From Rugalucina vietnamica (Eukaryota; Mollusca; Bivalvia; Lucinida; Lucinidae), in the NCBI GenBank assembly GCA_964017185.1, contig OZ024871.1, positions 62,299,226-62,363,225 of the forward strand: DNA of 64,000 nucleotides, given 5' to 3'. A program made the position numbers and the translations under genes. The notes under the pieces were generated by a model. That model did no database searches. It was not told the origin of the DNA and was given only the letters and a program-made list of their open reading frames with translations. Shown here in pieces: positions 33,545-47,225 of this stretch (position 1 is the first letter of the stretch; every line of letters starts with the position of its first letter).

Positions 33545-34213
33545 TATCATCCATAGTGCAGATTATATTTTCCATTTGGTCCTTTGAGATCAGCGAGGGT
33601 ATTCTGAGAAATCAGAATTTCATTCATTTTCTAACCAACGTTCTATGATTTGGCTCTGTTTGGATGATAGTAGTCTTTTGATCTACTATCCTGTTGAAAG
33701 TTGCAAAATTACAGTATTTTACTTTGGCTCCATTTTGCCAAATCTAAAGGGTCACTGAAGAGGCTTCAGTAGCCAAAAACCACTGTATGGCCCATATCCT
33801 TTTTCTCATTAATATGCTCATTGCTCTTAAAGGACCTCTGTTTCATTTGCTAATACTGCAGCTGGTGTTGTGCCATGTGGTGGCCCTAAAAAGTCTCCTC
33901 GTACATCATGCATAGTGCAGATTATTTTTTCCGTTCAGTCCTTTGAGATCAGCGAGAGTATTCTGAGAAATCAGAAATTCATTATCAGTTTAGATATATT
34001 TTCTAACCAACATTCCATATATTTGGCTCTGTTTGGACAATAGTAGTCTTTTGATCGACTATCCTGTTGAAAGTTGGAAAATTACAGTATTTCACTTTGG
34101 CTCCATTTTGCCAAACCTAAATGGTCACATTTGAGTAACATTGCCTGAACCGGGTATGGCCCATCCCTTTTCTCATTAATATGCTCAATGCTCTTAAAGG
34201 ATCTCAGTTTTAT
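33545..34213 (+). repeat. ~350-bp tandem duplication
   Basis: Units 33545-33905 and 33910-34213 share CCTTTGAGATCAGCGAG, CTAACCAAC, TTTGGCTCTGTTTGGA, ATCCTGTTGAAAGTTG and TTTTCTCATTAATATGCTCA. They differ by small indels and substitutions. No coding sequence is evident. Confidence 0.8.
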
Positions 34214-34760
34214 TAGCTCAACTGAGCCGAAGGCTCACAAGGTGAGCTTATAGGATGGCCATGCTCCGTCGTCATCGTCCGTCCGTGCACAATTTCAAAG
34301 ATCTTCTCTGAAACCACTGGGCCAATCAAAGCCAAACTTCATGTTGAGCATCCTTAGGAAGGGGGAACGAAAGTTTATATAAATGGTCCAGGTCACATGA
34401 CCAAAATGGCCGCCATGCCCATATATGGTAAAAAACATAAAAAATCTTCTTCTCTGGAACTGGTGGACCAATTTCAACGAAACATGTTATGTAGCATCAG
34501 GGACTCTGGCCCATTATAGTTTATATAAATCATGACCTTGGGTTGACCTTGACCTATTTTATGGGAAGGTCAATTTTGGTTACATAGGCTTTTCAATGGA
34601 GAAAAGTGAAAACATTGAATTTTTCAGGAAGTTTTGAAGCCTATGGCCTGAAAGTTGGTAGATACAGACAACATGTTGAGCCAATGAAGTGTTGTGAGTA
34701 TTAAAGGTCAAGGTAATTTCTTGACCTTGGCCAAAGTTTAGTTACAAATTAAATGTTAAA
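34213..34760 (-). mobile_element. HINE-like element F, 3' part, reverse orientation
   Basis: Reading the minus strand from 34760 gives a single monomer, an ACGG-like tail near 34270 and the hairpin GAGCCTTCGGCTCAGTTGAG at the 34213 end. It is truncated at its 5' side, where element G begins head to head. Confidence 0.7.
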
Positions 34761-34772
34761 CTTAATTAAACA

Positions 34773-36292
34773 ACCAGAGAACCAATGGTCCTGTAAACGC
34801 TCACCTGAGTCTGCTGCATAAATCAATAAACATGTTTGAATATTATGGTATTTAACCCCAGTGCAGGGGCAGATGAAGCCCATGGGCCGTTTTCTTTTTT
34901 CAGAATAATCAATATTCTGTCCATTTGCCAATTTCTTACTGGCTTTTCCCTTCAAATGACATTTTAACACTTTTTCCCATTCAAATGCATGGGCAACCCA
35001 TGTTGACCTTGCCATAAACTTGGTCAAGGTTATCACAGGGTCATGATTTATATATACATTGTAGTACTTCAGCCATGGATGCTTCATGCCAAGTTTCATT
35101 GAAATCAATCTATTGGTTTCAGAGAAGAAGATATTTGAAGGGTTTTTACCATATATGGGCATGGCAGCCATCTTGGTCATGTGACCTAGATTGTTAATAT
35201 ATACATTGGTTCCCCCATCCTATAGATGCCTCACATAAAATTTGGCTTCAATTGGCCAAGTGGTTTCAGAGGAGAAGATGTTTGAATATTATGGTAATAT
35301 ACATATATATTGCCCCGGGGTGTGGGCATATGAGCCCTTAGGTCCATTTTTTTTTTCAGAATCATTAATATTTAGTCCTGCTACCCATTTCCTGCAAGAT
35401 TTTCACCTCAAATGACTTTTTAAAAGTTTTCCCCATTCAAATGCATTGGCGACCTATGTTGACCTTGCAGTAAAAAAAAGGTCAAGGTCATCACAGGGTC
35501 ATGATTTATATACACATTGTAGTACTTGAGCCATCAATGCTTCATGCCATGTTTCTTTGAAATCGATCCACTGGTTCTGGAGAAGAAGATTTTTGAAGGG
35601 TTTTTACCATATATGGGCATTGCGGCCATCTTGGTCATGTGACCTGGATTATTTATATACACATTAATAACCCCTTCCTATTGATGCTTCACATAAAATT
35701 TGGCTTTGATTGGCCAAGCGGTTTCAGAGGAGATGATGTTTGAATATTATGGTAATATACATGTATATTGCCCCGGGGAGGGGGGCATATGAGCCCCTGG
35801 GGTCCATTTTTTTCAGAATCATTAATATTCAGTCCTACTGCCCATTTCCTGCAAGACTTTCACTTTAAATGACATTTTAAAAGTTCTTCCCCATTCAAAT
35901 GCATTGGCGACCTATGTTGACCTTGCCGTAAAATAGGTCAAGGTCATCACAAGGTCATGATTTATATACACATTGTAGTGCTTGAGCCATCGATGCTTCA
36001 TGCCAAGTTTCGTTGAAATCAGTCCACCGGTTCTGGAGAAGAAGATTTTTGAAGGGTTTTTACCATATATGGGCATGGCGGCCATCTTGGTCATGTGACC
36101 TGGATTTCTTATATACACATTGGTTCCCCCTTCCTATAGATGCTTCATATAAAATTTGGCTTTGGTTGGCCAAGCGGTTTCAGAGAAGAAGATCTTTGAA
36201 ATTGTGGACGGACGGACGACGGACGGACGGACGCCGGATCATGGCCATCCTATAAGCTCACCTTGTGAGCCTAACGGCTCAGGTGAGCTAAA
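34773..36292 (+). mobile_element. HINE-like element G (1.5 kb, three ~455-bp monomers)
   Basis: It has the same ends and monomer as A and B. The GTTGACCTTGC block is near 35001, 35458 and 35918. The (ACGG)n tail is at about 36205-36232 and the hairpin GAGCCTAACGGCTC at about 36267. The 143-residue minus-strand frame at 34749-35180 spans repeat and is not a gene. Confidence 0.75.
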
Positions 36293-39200
36293 AATAATGG
36301 TGTCATATTTTTCAGGCATGCAGCTATCAAACTGAATTCGCACATTTAATAAATATATTGACGAAACACTTTAACATTTATAAAGCGTTAAAGCTGTTAC
36401 AGTCCAGGGCTGTAGTAATTGTAATCAGTAATTGTAATCAACTGTAATTAAATACAATTTTCAAAGTAATCATAAGTAGTTGTAATCATGAATTGGCTCA
36501 AATACATGTAATGTAATGATTACAATTACTGAAAATTTTCTCAGTTGTGATTATAATTACTTTCAAATACATTTCACTTTTCCCACTGCAAGTTAAGCCA
36601 CAACTAGAAACTAAATGGTACAGGTAGTGAAAGTTGAGCCACAACTAGAAACTAAATGATACAGATAGTGAAACTTGAGAAACAAAAGATAAGTAAAGCA
36701 AGCATGAAGACATTGCTGTATAAATTAACACGAATCATATTTATACAGGTCTGCATAAAAATGTTATACTCCATTTATACCATTTCAACTTAATGAATAT
36801 TATCATTCTGCTGGCGGAATACTTGTTTATAACTTTGATTCATTCTTACCAATCCATAGCATATGTTTTTTCTTTGTCTTACATTTGTTAGACCCTAATG
36901 ACCCTAGGGTTGATGCGTCATTAAACATCAATCAATCAAACCTCCCCTATTTGAGAACATGCTGATCTGTGCCTTCGCTGGGTGCATATTATTTTTAATG
37001 TCATGTGTACATCTGTTGTTACTTATTTATTTATTCATTTGTTTGTTCGTTTATGTCATAGATTTTATTTTAATGTTGTGTCTTTATCTGTTATTTACTT
37101 AATTACCATATCTATTTATTTATTTATTTGTTCGTAACAAACGTTGTTCGTTCATTCATTCATTTGATTACATTTCTTCCCTTTTAGGATCTTTTGATCA
37201 TTGCCCATGTTTAGCTTTTTATTCGGAGAATCTTGTATCATAATGTTAATTTCTTCCTTCTTAAGATATTTTATGCAAAATTTATGAGGTCACTCAACAG
37301 ATTTCACCTTTTTATTGTCTATGAAAATAGTAAAGAAAATTTAAATGTGTCCATTCTGTGTAAATATGTTTTCATGTAGATAATGGTCACCTTTTATAAG
37401 GCTCTAACAATTATTATTTTATGTGTATTCAAACTTCATTAATTCAATATACATGTAGTTAATAAAATTTCTGACACCTTTTTTCTTGCACAGGACATAT
37501 GTTATTCAATGTTTACCAACTTTAAACTGGCTAATCTTCGTATCATGTCATATAATGTACAAAGCCTTCAAAGTTCAGAAAAAAGAATGGATGTATTTGG
37601 TTTAAACTTTTATTTTAGTTCATATAACAGTAAAGCAGCATAAATAGATATGAATACAAACATTATACAAATGGGATCCAGAAAGAAGTCGAATGACTTA
37701 TTTGAATCTGTATCCCAAAATATGCTATGAATAAATGTACTACGTAATAATGTCACAATGTTTACAAAATAGAAAAATGTTTAACAGTTTCTTATGAAAA
37801 AAGTTGTTTTTCAGAAAACTAATTGTTTGATGAGATGTGAAGTAGTGACTCCAACTGTTTTTTCAAACTCAACTTTTCTGCACAGCTTTTACAAAAATGG
37901 TGTCTCCAGTCCTCTAGAAATATAGAATTACATCACTTTTCCACAAAGAAGTTCATTTAAATGAGAAACTATTGCCTTGACAACAGCCACATGCACTAAA
38001 TCCTTCACCATTGTTGACAATGGCTGATAGTCTCAAACCCAAAACAAAACCTTGCAATTCATTTTTACTTTTATTGTTCTATTGCAAAACATTGCATAAA
38101 ATAGTTTTTTAAGTAGTCAGACAGTCAAATTAAATGCTAGAAAATTGTTCAATTTGAAAAATAATAAAAAAAAATCAAAAGGTCAAATAGTCTCAGAGCA
38201 TGGGTCAAGCAGTGACCTGTAAGTGACCTCACAGGTTCCCAGCTATGCAATGGACATGGCCACTGAGCAAGGTACCAAATCCAATATGGCCACTGTGCAA
38301 GGTATGAAAATGAAGTAAACAAAATTTATTTTGGCCTGCGCTTCATTGTGCTGCTATGTATTCATTTCAAAGCGGTCAGATGTTGTTTCTAACATACACA
38401 GCTTAGTTCTATCACATACGGATTGATTCGGAATGATAATAAGAAAAAAATCAATTTTCAATCAATGTCATCGCAACAGAGATAATCATCGAAAATGGTA
38501 CTTGCTGATGCATTTATCCATTTATTGATAAGATCCACAAGAAAGAAAAACATCAAAATTCGATTTTAATATCAAAACCACGCACTTCCAGTTGACACAA
38601 TTTGACTAAGAAAAAACTATGGATTATCCCGCCTGATTTCCGGTACCCGGCTTTTACTGAAGTCACTATGTGAAGCTCCACGGGGAATGGAGAAATAGGA
38701 TTCTCAGAAAAACTTATTTCAAAGGATGTATTTGACTATCTAAAGGACAAAAATTATGATATATATTGCCTGCAAGAATCTCTTAAGTTCTTAACCAAAC
38801 ACTCTTGGAACTAGAATTTTCGCATATATATCAGGCCTAAAAATTAACTTTGATAAGACACAGGTTATATGGAATTAATTAAGGATATTAATTAAAATTT
38901 AAGCAGTACAAAACATGTATTGAGATAGATTAAAGAACAAAGCATGTGTATCAAGCAAATCATTGTCCTGTGCCCCGCCCCCTCCCCACTTCTTGGCTGT
39001 GGCTGCCAAGCTAAAATAATGTGAACAGTATTATCAACTTAATACAAGAGTAATTCATCAAATGTTTTATCACTTCATGACTAGTTTTGTATTGTTTCAA
39101 TTACATGTATATACATGCAGGTAGGGAAAATGTCAGGTAGCGAACATGTACAGGTCGCGAAAGTGTTGGTAGTGAACGGGTCAGGGCATTATCGGGTCAT

Positions 39201-39766
39201 TTGGATCAAGTTCCAAGTAAGTTTTTCAATTTTTCCAGGTAATTTCGCCTGGACTACTTTTTATCTCAAACTTACTTGTTGAAAGTGGTAATTTGGTTTT
39301 ATGAATGAAATTGAAGGGGACTATATTTTGATAAAGGTAGTGGTGCAGTTTATTCTGTAATTAAGACATAGGTGCACGGTAAACTGAATGGTGAATGGAA
39401 ATTCTCTATTTTAACAGGAAGAAGTATGGTTTATTCCGTCTTAGAAGAAACTTACTGCATTCCTCTATATCATAGAACTTACAATCATTTAAAAAAGTGA
39501 CTCACATTTTTCTATGATCACTACAAGATGACTGGTATTGGCTTCAATGAATAATAACATTTGACCTAATTTGTCGCCTTAATACTTCGGTTATTTAGAA
39601 CGCTTTCATTGAAAGAAGTCGTGAAGACACTAACCCCAAAAGAAACCAAGTCCCATTTCTTTGAAATAGATATCCCCCAAAGAAACACTTTTCCTGGGGA
39701 ATCTTCCCCTTGGAAGGCAATTTAATCATTCTTTTATTCTCAATTGAACTAGCGTCGCTATATATA
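36293..39766. other. 3.5-kb gene-free region with small repeats
   Basis: At 36400-36560 there is a TAATTGTAATCA-rich stretch in both orientations beginning CAGGGCTGTAGTAATTG, possibly a hAT remnant. A 41-bp tandem pair (36590-36671) contains GCCACAACTAGAAACTAAAT. At 36885-36950, GTTGATGCGTCATTAAACAT then CAATCAATCA resembles the 3' tail of mollusc SINEs. The remainder is AT-rich and without recognisable coding frames. Confidence 0.45.
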
Positions 39767-39948
39767 CAGTGATCGAAATTAGGATTTTTCCTCAGTAGCC
39801 CGAACCCCTATATCTTTAATCATTTGCCAAAATTTTCAACTAGCCCAACCTATATAGGTATTAAATGGGTTTAACAGAGAAAAACTACTAGCCTAACAAC
39901 CCTTTGGCTAGTATCAGGCTATCGAGCTAGTGCTACTTTCGATCACTG
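39767..39948. mobile_element. hAT-type MITE (182 bp)
   Basis: The ends are CAGTGATCGAAATTAG and CTACTTTCGATCACTG, a 16-bp inverted repeat with one mismatch. The 8-bp flanks are TATATATA and TAAATATA, seven of eight identical. A CAGTG start and an 8-bp duplication fit hAT elements. There is no coding capacity. Confidence 0.75.
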
Positions 39949-39954
39949 TAAATA

Positions 39955-42709
39955 TACTCCGGTTTATTGGATTGCCCAAATATCCAACAAATGGATAGAT
40001 ATAAAATATCCAACAAATATCCAACAAATATAAAATATCCAACAAATGGATAGATATAAAATATCCACTAAATGGATAGATATAAAATATCCAACAAATG
40101 GATAGATATAAAATATCCAACAAATGGATAGATATGAAATATCCAACAAATGGATAGATATGAAATATCCAACAAATGGATAGATATGAAATATCCAACA
40201 AATGGATAGATATGAAATATCCAACAAATGGATAGATATGAAATATCCAACAAATGGATAGATATAAAATATCCAACAAATGGATAGATATAAAATATCC
40301 AACAAATGGATAGATATAAAATGTCCAACAAATGGATAGATATAAAATGTCCAACAAATGGATAGATATAAAATGTCCAACAAATGGATAGATATAAAAT
40401 GTCCAACAAATGGATAGATATAAAATGTCCAACAAATGGATAGATATAAAATGTCCAACAAATGGATAGATATAAAATGTCCAACAAATGGATAGATATA
40501 AAATGTCCAACAAATGGATAGATATAAAATGTCCAACAAATGGATAGATATAAAATGTCCAACAAATGGATAGATATAAAATGTCCAACAAATGGATAGA
40601 TATAAAATGTCCAACAAATGGATAGATATAAAATGTCCAACAAATGGATAGATATAAAATGTCCAACAAATGGATAGATATAAAATGTCCAACAAATGGA
40701 TAGATATAAAATGTCCAACAAATGGATAGATATAAAATGTCCAACAAATGGATAGATATAAAATGTCCAACAAATGGATAGATATAAAATGTCCAACAAA
40801 TGGATAGATATAAAATGTCCAACAAATGGATAGATATAAAATGTCCAACAAATGGATAGATATAAAATGTCCAACAAATGGATAGATATAAAATGTCCAA
40901 CAAATGGATAGATATAAAATGTCCAACAAATGGATAGATATAAAATGTCCAACAAATGGATAGATATAAAATGTCCAACAAATGGATAGATATAAAATGT
41001 CCAACAAATGGATAGATATAAAATATCCAACAAATGGATAGATATAAAATATCCAACAAATGGATAGATATAAAATATCCAACAAATGGATAGATATAAA
41101 ATATCCAACAAATGGATAGATATAAAATATCCAACAAATGGATAGATATAAAATATCCAACAAATGGATAGATATAAAATATCCAACAAATGGATAGATA
41201 TAAAATATCCAACAAATGGATAGATATAAAATATCCAACAAATGGATAGATATAAAATATCCAACAAATGGATAGATATAAAATATCCAACAAATGGATA
41301 GATATAAAATATCCAACAAATGGATAGATATAAAATATCCAACAAATGGATAGATATAAAATATCCAACAAATGGATAGATATAAAATATCCAACAAATG
41401 GATAGATATAAAATATCCAACAAATGGATAGATATAAAATATCCAACAAATGGATAGATATAAAATATCCAACAAATGGATAGATATAAAATATCCAACA
41501 AATGGATAGATATAAAATATCCAACAAATGGATAGATATAAAATATCCAACAAATGGATAGATATAAAATATCCAACAAATGGATAGATATAAAATATCC
41601 AACAAATGGATAGATATAAAATATCCAACAAATGGATAGATATAAAATATCCAACAAATGGATAGATATAAAATATCCAACAAATGGATAGATATAAAAT
41701 ATCCAACAAATGGATAGATATAAAATATCCAACAAATGGATAGATATAAAATATCCAACAAATGGATAGATATAAAATATCCAACAAATGGATAGATATA
41801 AAATATCCAACAAATGGATAGATATAAAATATCCAACAAATGGATAGATATAAAATATCCAACAAATGGAGAGATATAAAATATCCAACAAATGGATAGA
41901 TATAAAATATCCAACAAATGGATAGATATAAAATATCCAACAAATGGATAGATATAAAATATCCAACAAATGGATAGATATAAAATATCCAACAAATGGA
42001 TAGATATAAAATATCCAACAAATGGATAGATATAAAATATCCAACAAATGGATAGATATAAAATATCCAACAAATGGATAGATATAAAATATCCAACAAA
42101 TGGATAGATATAAAATATCCAACAAATGGATAGATATAAAATATCCAACAAATGGATAGATATAAAATATCCAACAAATGGATAGATATAAAATATCCAA
42201 CAAATGGATAGATATAAAATATCCAACAAATGGATAGATATAAAATATCCAACAAATGGATAGATATAAAATATCCAACAAATGGATAGATATAAAATAT
42301 CCAACAAATGGATAGATATAAAATATCCAACAAATGGATAGATATAAAATATCCAACAAATGGATAGATATAAAATATCCAACAAATGGATAGATATAAA
42401 ATATCCAACAAATGGATAGATATAAAATATCCAACAAATGGATCGATATAAAATATCCAACAAATGGATAGATATAAAATATCCAACAAATGGATCGATA
42501 TAAAATATCCAACAAATGGATAGATATAAAATATCCAACAAATGGATAGATATAAAATATCCAACAAATGGATAGATATAAAATATCCAACAAATGGATA
42601 GATATAAAATATCCAACAAATGGATAGATATAAAATATCCAACAAATGGATAGATATAAAATATCCAACAAATGGATAGATATAGAGAACGACCCAAATA
42701 AACGGAGTA
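39955..42709. mobile_element. TIR-bounded element carrying a 26-bp satellite (~104 copies)
   Basis: The outer sequences TATACTCCGGTTTATTGG (left) and CCAAATAAACGGAGTATA (right, 42694-42711) are inverted complements apart from one indel, with TA flanks. Between 39980 and 42684 a 26-bp unit (ATATCCAACAAATGGATAGA then TATAAA) repeats ~104 times almost perfectly. The minus strand of the unit has no stop in any frame, so three frames of 887-994 codons stay open. These are low-complexity artefacts and not genes. A block at about 40320-41010 carries ATGTCC in place of ATATCC, and one at about 40130-40255 carries ATATGAA. Confidence 0.85.
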
Positions 42710-43439
42710 TATATATATACACACAAAGCAATGTTGTCCGTAAATATTACAATATTTACTTTAGCAACGAGAAGCTGAAAAAAACCAAATGCCAGAGTAT
42801 TTAGGCGACGACGGAAACATAAAATTCTGTTTTCAATACAATGTTCATGACTATCACAGTTCTTTGCACATTTTGATACACAAACCTTCACAATTGAAAA
42901 TGGAAAATTACGGAATAAACTGAAATAGTATATGAAACTGGCAGTCATTTTATTGGGCCGCTAGACATTATTACGTTCAATGCACAAACGATTGATAAAA
43001 TGTAAAAAGATATAACACCCAGGCCAACATTAGAAATATTCTTGTTTCCCCTTTCCCGACCCTGTATCTCAGGTATGAGTCGGTCGGTCGGATTTTATTT
43101 TTATCCATACATACCCTTATCAATGAATTACCTGTTCTAGTATAAGTAAAACATCTATATAAAGGTACACAAATGAGTTTACAATTGAAGATGCAATTTA
43201 TCTGTGTTCTTCAAGGATAGAAATGTTAGCAATTTAAGTCAATTCTTCCTTCTGGAGCATATTTCTTTTCTGGTCATGCAGTTAAAAAAATCTTGAAGGA
43301 AAAAATGCAATAAAATTTTTTGGGTCGGGGCAAATTTTTAGGGTCAGTCGGGGAAGGGGAAACAAATGTAATTATTTTTGGCCCGAGGAATACACATGAG
43401 CGTAGGAATATGTGTACTAGTTAGTGTTTAGTTCACTGA
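42710..43439. other. Spacer, no gene recognised
   Basis: AT-rich sequence with a short (GGTC)n-like patch near 43080 (CGGTCGGTCGG). No open frame resembles a protein. Confidence 0.4.
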
Positions 43440-43811
43440 CCATGATGAGCCAATTCGTCGCCTTAATACTCTGGTTAACTGGATCGCCTTTTTTACGCAT
43501 TTTCTGACGCTTATAACCAGCCAAATATACCCAATTTCCATTTCTTTAATTATTTGCATTATAGTTAAGACAGAAAATGAGAAAAGACGCTTCGTTTTGA
43601 AGGTACATGCATTTTTTGAGGAAAAGGGTTTGAGATCATTTTTAGGGGTATTTTGGTATGCTGAATCCAAAAACCAATGTTGGCAAGCTGAGAAATGGCT
43701 CCTTCACCATCTAATTTGCATATTTCCAAGATGGCCGCCAAAATTAAGAAAAATGTCAGTTGCTGCAAATTGGTATATGTTTAGGATTCCAAACTGCTAC
43801 AAAATAATAAA

Positions 43812-46800
43812 AACTAGAATTGTCAGAGAATCTGACTATAGCCCCGCTTCTCAGCTTTTTTTGCAGGGTGAAAAAAACAATGACAGGTAACTATCACAGG
43901 CTATCACAAGCTAGATCTCATCAATATTGATGCTCATACAAAATTTGGTCTGATTATGTCAATTCGTTCTCTTTCAAAATTTTGCGAAAAATGACGGGTA
44001 ATAATCCAAAGCTAGATCTTGTCAATGATGATGTGCATACAAAATTAGACGGATTCTGTCTATTCGTTCTGAAGATATTGAGCGGAAACAAAATTCTGAA
44101 GTCAATCAAGGGCTGTTAACTCCGTCAAAATTTTGCAAAAAATGATGGGTAATAATCCCAAGCTAGATCTTGTCAATGACGATGTGCATACAAAATTTGG
44201 ACGGATTCTGTCAATTCATTCTCCAGATATTGAGCGGAAATGAAATTCTGATGTCCATCAAGGGCTGTAACTCCATCAAAATTTTGTGAAAAATGACGGG
44301 TAAGCCAGATCTTGTCAATGTTGATGTGCATTCAAAATTTGGTTGGATTCTGTCAATTCGTTCTCAAGATATTGAGCGGAAACGAAATTCTGACGTTAAT
44401 TAAGGGCCATAACTCCATCAAAATTATGGGAAAAATGACGGGCAACAATCCCAAGCTAGATCTTGTCAATGTTGATGTGCATACAAAATTTGGTCGGATT
44501 CTGTCAATGCGTTCTCAAGATATTGAGCGGAAACGAAATTCTGACATCAATCAAGGGCCGTAACTCCGTCAAAATTTTGCGAAAAATGACGGGTAACAAT
44601 CCCAAGCTAGATCTTGTCAATGATGATGTGCATACAAAATTTGGTCCGATTCTGTCAATTTGTTCTCAAGATATTGAGCGGAAACGAAATTCTGACGTCA
44701 ATCAAGGGCCATAACTCCGTCAAAATTTTGCGAAAAATGACGGGCAACAATCCCAAGCTAGATCTTGTCAATGTTGATGTGCATACAAAATTTGGTCGGA
44801 TTCTGTCAATGCGTTCTCAAGATATTGAGCGGAAACGAAATTCTGACGTCAATCAAGGGCCGTAACTCCATCAAAATTTTGCGAAAAATGGCGGGCAACA
44901 ATCCCTAACTAGATCTTGTCAATGTTGATGTGCATACAAAATTTGGTCGGATTCTGTCAATTTGTTCTTAAGATATTGAGCGGAAACGAAATTCTGACGT
45001 CAATCAAGGGCCGTAACTCCATCAAAATTTTGGGAAAAATGACGGGCAACAATACCAAGCTAGATCTTGTCAATGTTGATGTGCATACAAAATTTGGTCA
45101 ATTTCTGTCAATTCCTTCTCAAGATATTGAGCGGAAACGAAATTTTGACGTCAATCAAGGGCCGTAACTCCATCAAAATTTTGCGAAAAATGACGGGCAA
45201 CAATCCCAAGCTAGATCTTGTCAATGTTGATGTGCATACAAAATTTGGTCGGATTCTGTCAATGCGTTCTCAAGATATTGAGCGGAAACGAAATTCTGAC
45301 GTCAATCTAGGGCCGTAACACCATCAAAATTTTGCGAAAAATGGCGGGCAACAATCCCAAGCTAGATCTCTTCAATGTTGATGTGCATACAAAATTTGGT
45401 CGGATTCTGTCAATTTGTTCTCAAGATATTGCAGATATTGAGCGGAAACGAAATTCTGACGTCAATCAAGGGCCGTAACTCCGTCAAAATTTTGCAAAAA
45501 ATAACAGGTAACAATCCCAAGCTAGACCATGTCAATGTTGATGTGCATACAAAATTTGGTCGGATTCTGTCTATGCGTTCTCAAGATATTGAGCGGAAAC
45601 GAAATTCTGACGTTAATCAAGGGCCATAACTCCGTCAAAATTTTGCGAAAAATGGCGGGCAACAATCCCAAGCTAGATCTTGTCAATGTTGATGTGTATA
45701 CAAAATTTAGTCAGATTCTGTCAATTTGTTCTTAAGATATTGAGCGGAAACGAAATTCTGACGTTAATCAAGGGCCATAACTCCGTCAAAATTTTGCGAA
45801 AAATGACGGGTAATAATCCCAAGCTAGATCTTGTCAATGATGATGTGCATACAAAATTTGGTCCGATTCTGTCAATTTTTTCTCAAGATATTGAGCGGAA
45901 ACGAAATTCTGACGTCAATCAAGGGCCATAACTCCGTCAAAATTTTGCGAAAAATGACGGGCAACAATCCCAAGCTAGATCTTGTCAATGTTGATGTGCA
46001 TACAAAATTTGGTCGGATTCTGTCAATGCGTTCTCAAGATATTGAGCGGAAACGAAATTCTGACGTCAATCAAGGGCGGTAACTCCATCAAAATTTTGCG
46101 AAAAATGGCGGGCAACAATCCCAAGCTAGATCTTGTCAATGTTGATGTGCATACAAAATTTGGTCGGATACTGTCAATTTGTTCTCAAGATATTGCAGAT
46201 ATTGAGCGGAAACGAAATTCTGACGTCAATCAAGGGCCGTAACTCCGTCAAAATTTAGCAAAAAATAACAGGTAACAATCCCAAGCTAGATCATGTCAAT
46301 GTTGATGTGCATACAAAATTTGGTCGGATTCTGTCAATGCGTTCTCAAGATATTGAGCGGAAACGAAATTCTGACGTTAATCAAGGGCCATAATTCCGTC
46401 AAAATTTTGCGAAAAATGGCGGGCAACAATCCCAAGCTAGATCTTGTCAATGTTGATGTGTATACAAAATTTAGTCAGATTCTGTCAATTTGTTCTTAAG
46501 ATATTGAGCGGAAACGAAATTCTGACGTCAATCAAGGGCCGTAACTCCGTCAAAATTTTGGGAAAAATGACGGGCAACAATACCAAGCTAGATCTTGTCA
46601 ATGTTGATGTGCATACAAAATTTGGTCAATTTCTGTCAATTCCTTCTCAAGATATTGAGTGGAAACGAAATTTTGACGTCAATCAAGGGCCGTAACTCCA
46701 TCAAAATTTTGCGAAAAATGACGGGCAACAATCCCAAGCTAGATCTTGTCAATGTTGATGTGCATACAAAATTTGGTCGGATTCTGTCAATTTGTTCTTA

Positions 46801-47225
46801 AGATATTGAGCGGAAACGAAATTCTGACGTCAAACAAGGGCCGTAACTCCATCAAAATTTTGGGAAAAATGACGGGCAACAATCCCAAGCTAGATCTGGT
46901 CAATGTTGATGTGCATACAAAATTTGGTCAGATTCTGTCAACTTGTTCTTAAGATATTGAGCGGAAACGAAATTCTGACGTCAAACAAGGGCCGTAACTC
47001 CATCAAAATTTTGGGAAAAATGACGGGCAACAATCCCAAGCTAGATCTTGTCAATGTTGATGTGCATACAAAATTTGGTCAGATTCTGTCAACTTGTTCT
47101 TAAGATATTGAGCGGAAACGAAATGTTCACGGAATGACGGAACCACGGAATCACGGAATCACGGAACCACGGAAGGACAGGGTGAATCCAGTATAGCCCC
47201 ACTTTTCCAAAGCGGGGCTATAATA
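43812..47225 (+). mobile_element. Tandem-core element with 151-bp monomers (~21 copies)
   Basis: The 5' end is AATTGTCAGAGAATCTGACT then ATAGCCCCGCTT. About 21 monomers of 151 bp follow, each with GTTGATGTGCATACAAAATT, AAGATATTGAGCGGAAACG and TCAAGGGCCGTAACTCC. The tail is (ACGGAACC/ATC)n (about 47128-47180) and the 3' hairpin is TATAGCCCCACTTT...AAAGCGGGGCTATA (47192-47223). The 5' TATAGCCCC motif recurs in the hairpin. The ladder of 66-86-residue frames is the monomer read in successive phases, not a gene family. Confidence 0.8.

Noticed and set aside
39914-42948. Three overlapping minus-strand frames of 887-994 codons
   Set aside because: They are the 26-bp satellite read in each frame, with a 26-residue period and no conserved domain; all three frames being open at once argues against selection for coding.
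44312-47103. A ladder of ~83-residue plus-strand frames starting every 151 bp
   Set aside because: Each is the same noncoding monomer in a successive phase (151 is not divisible by three); it is not a gene family.
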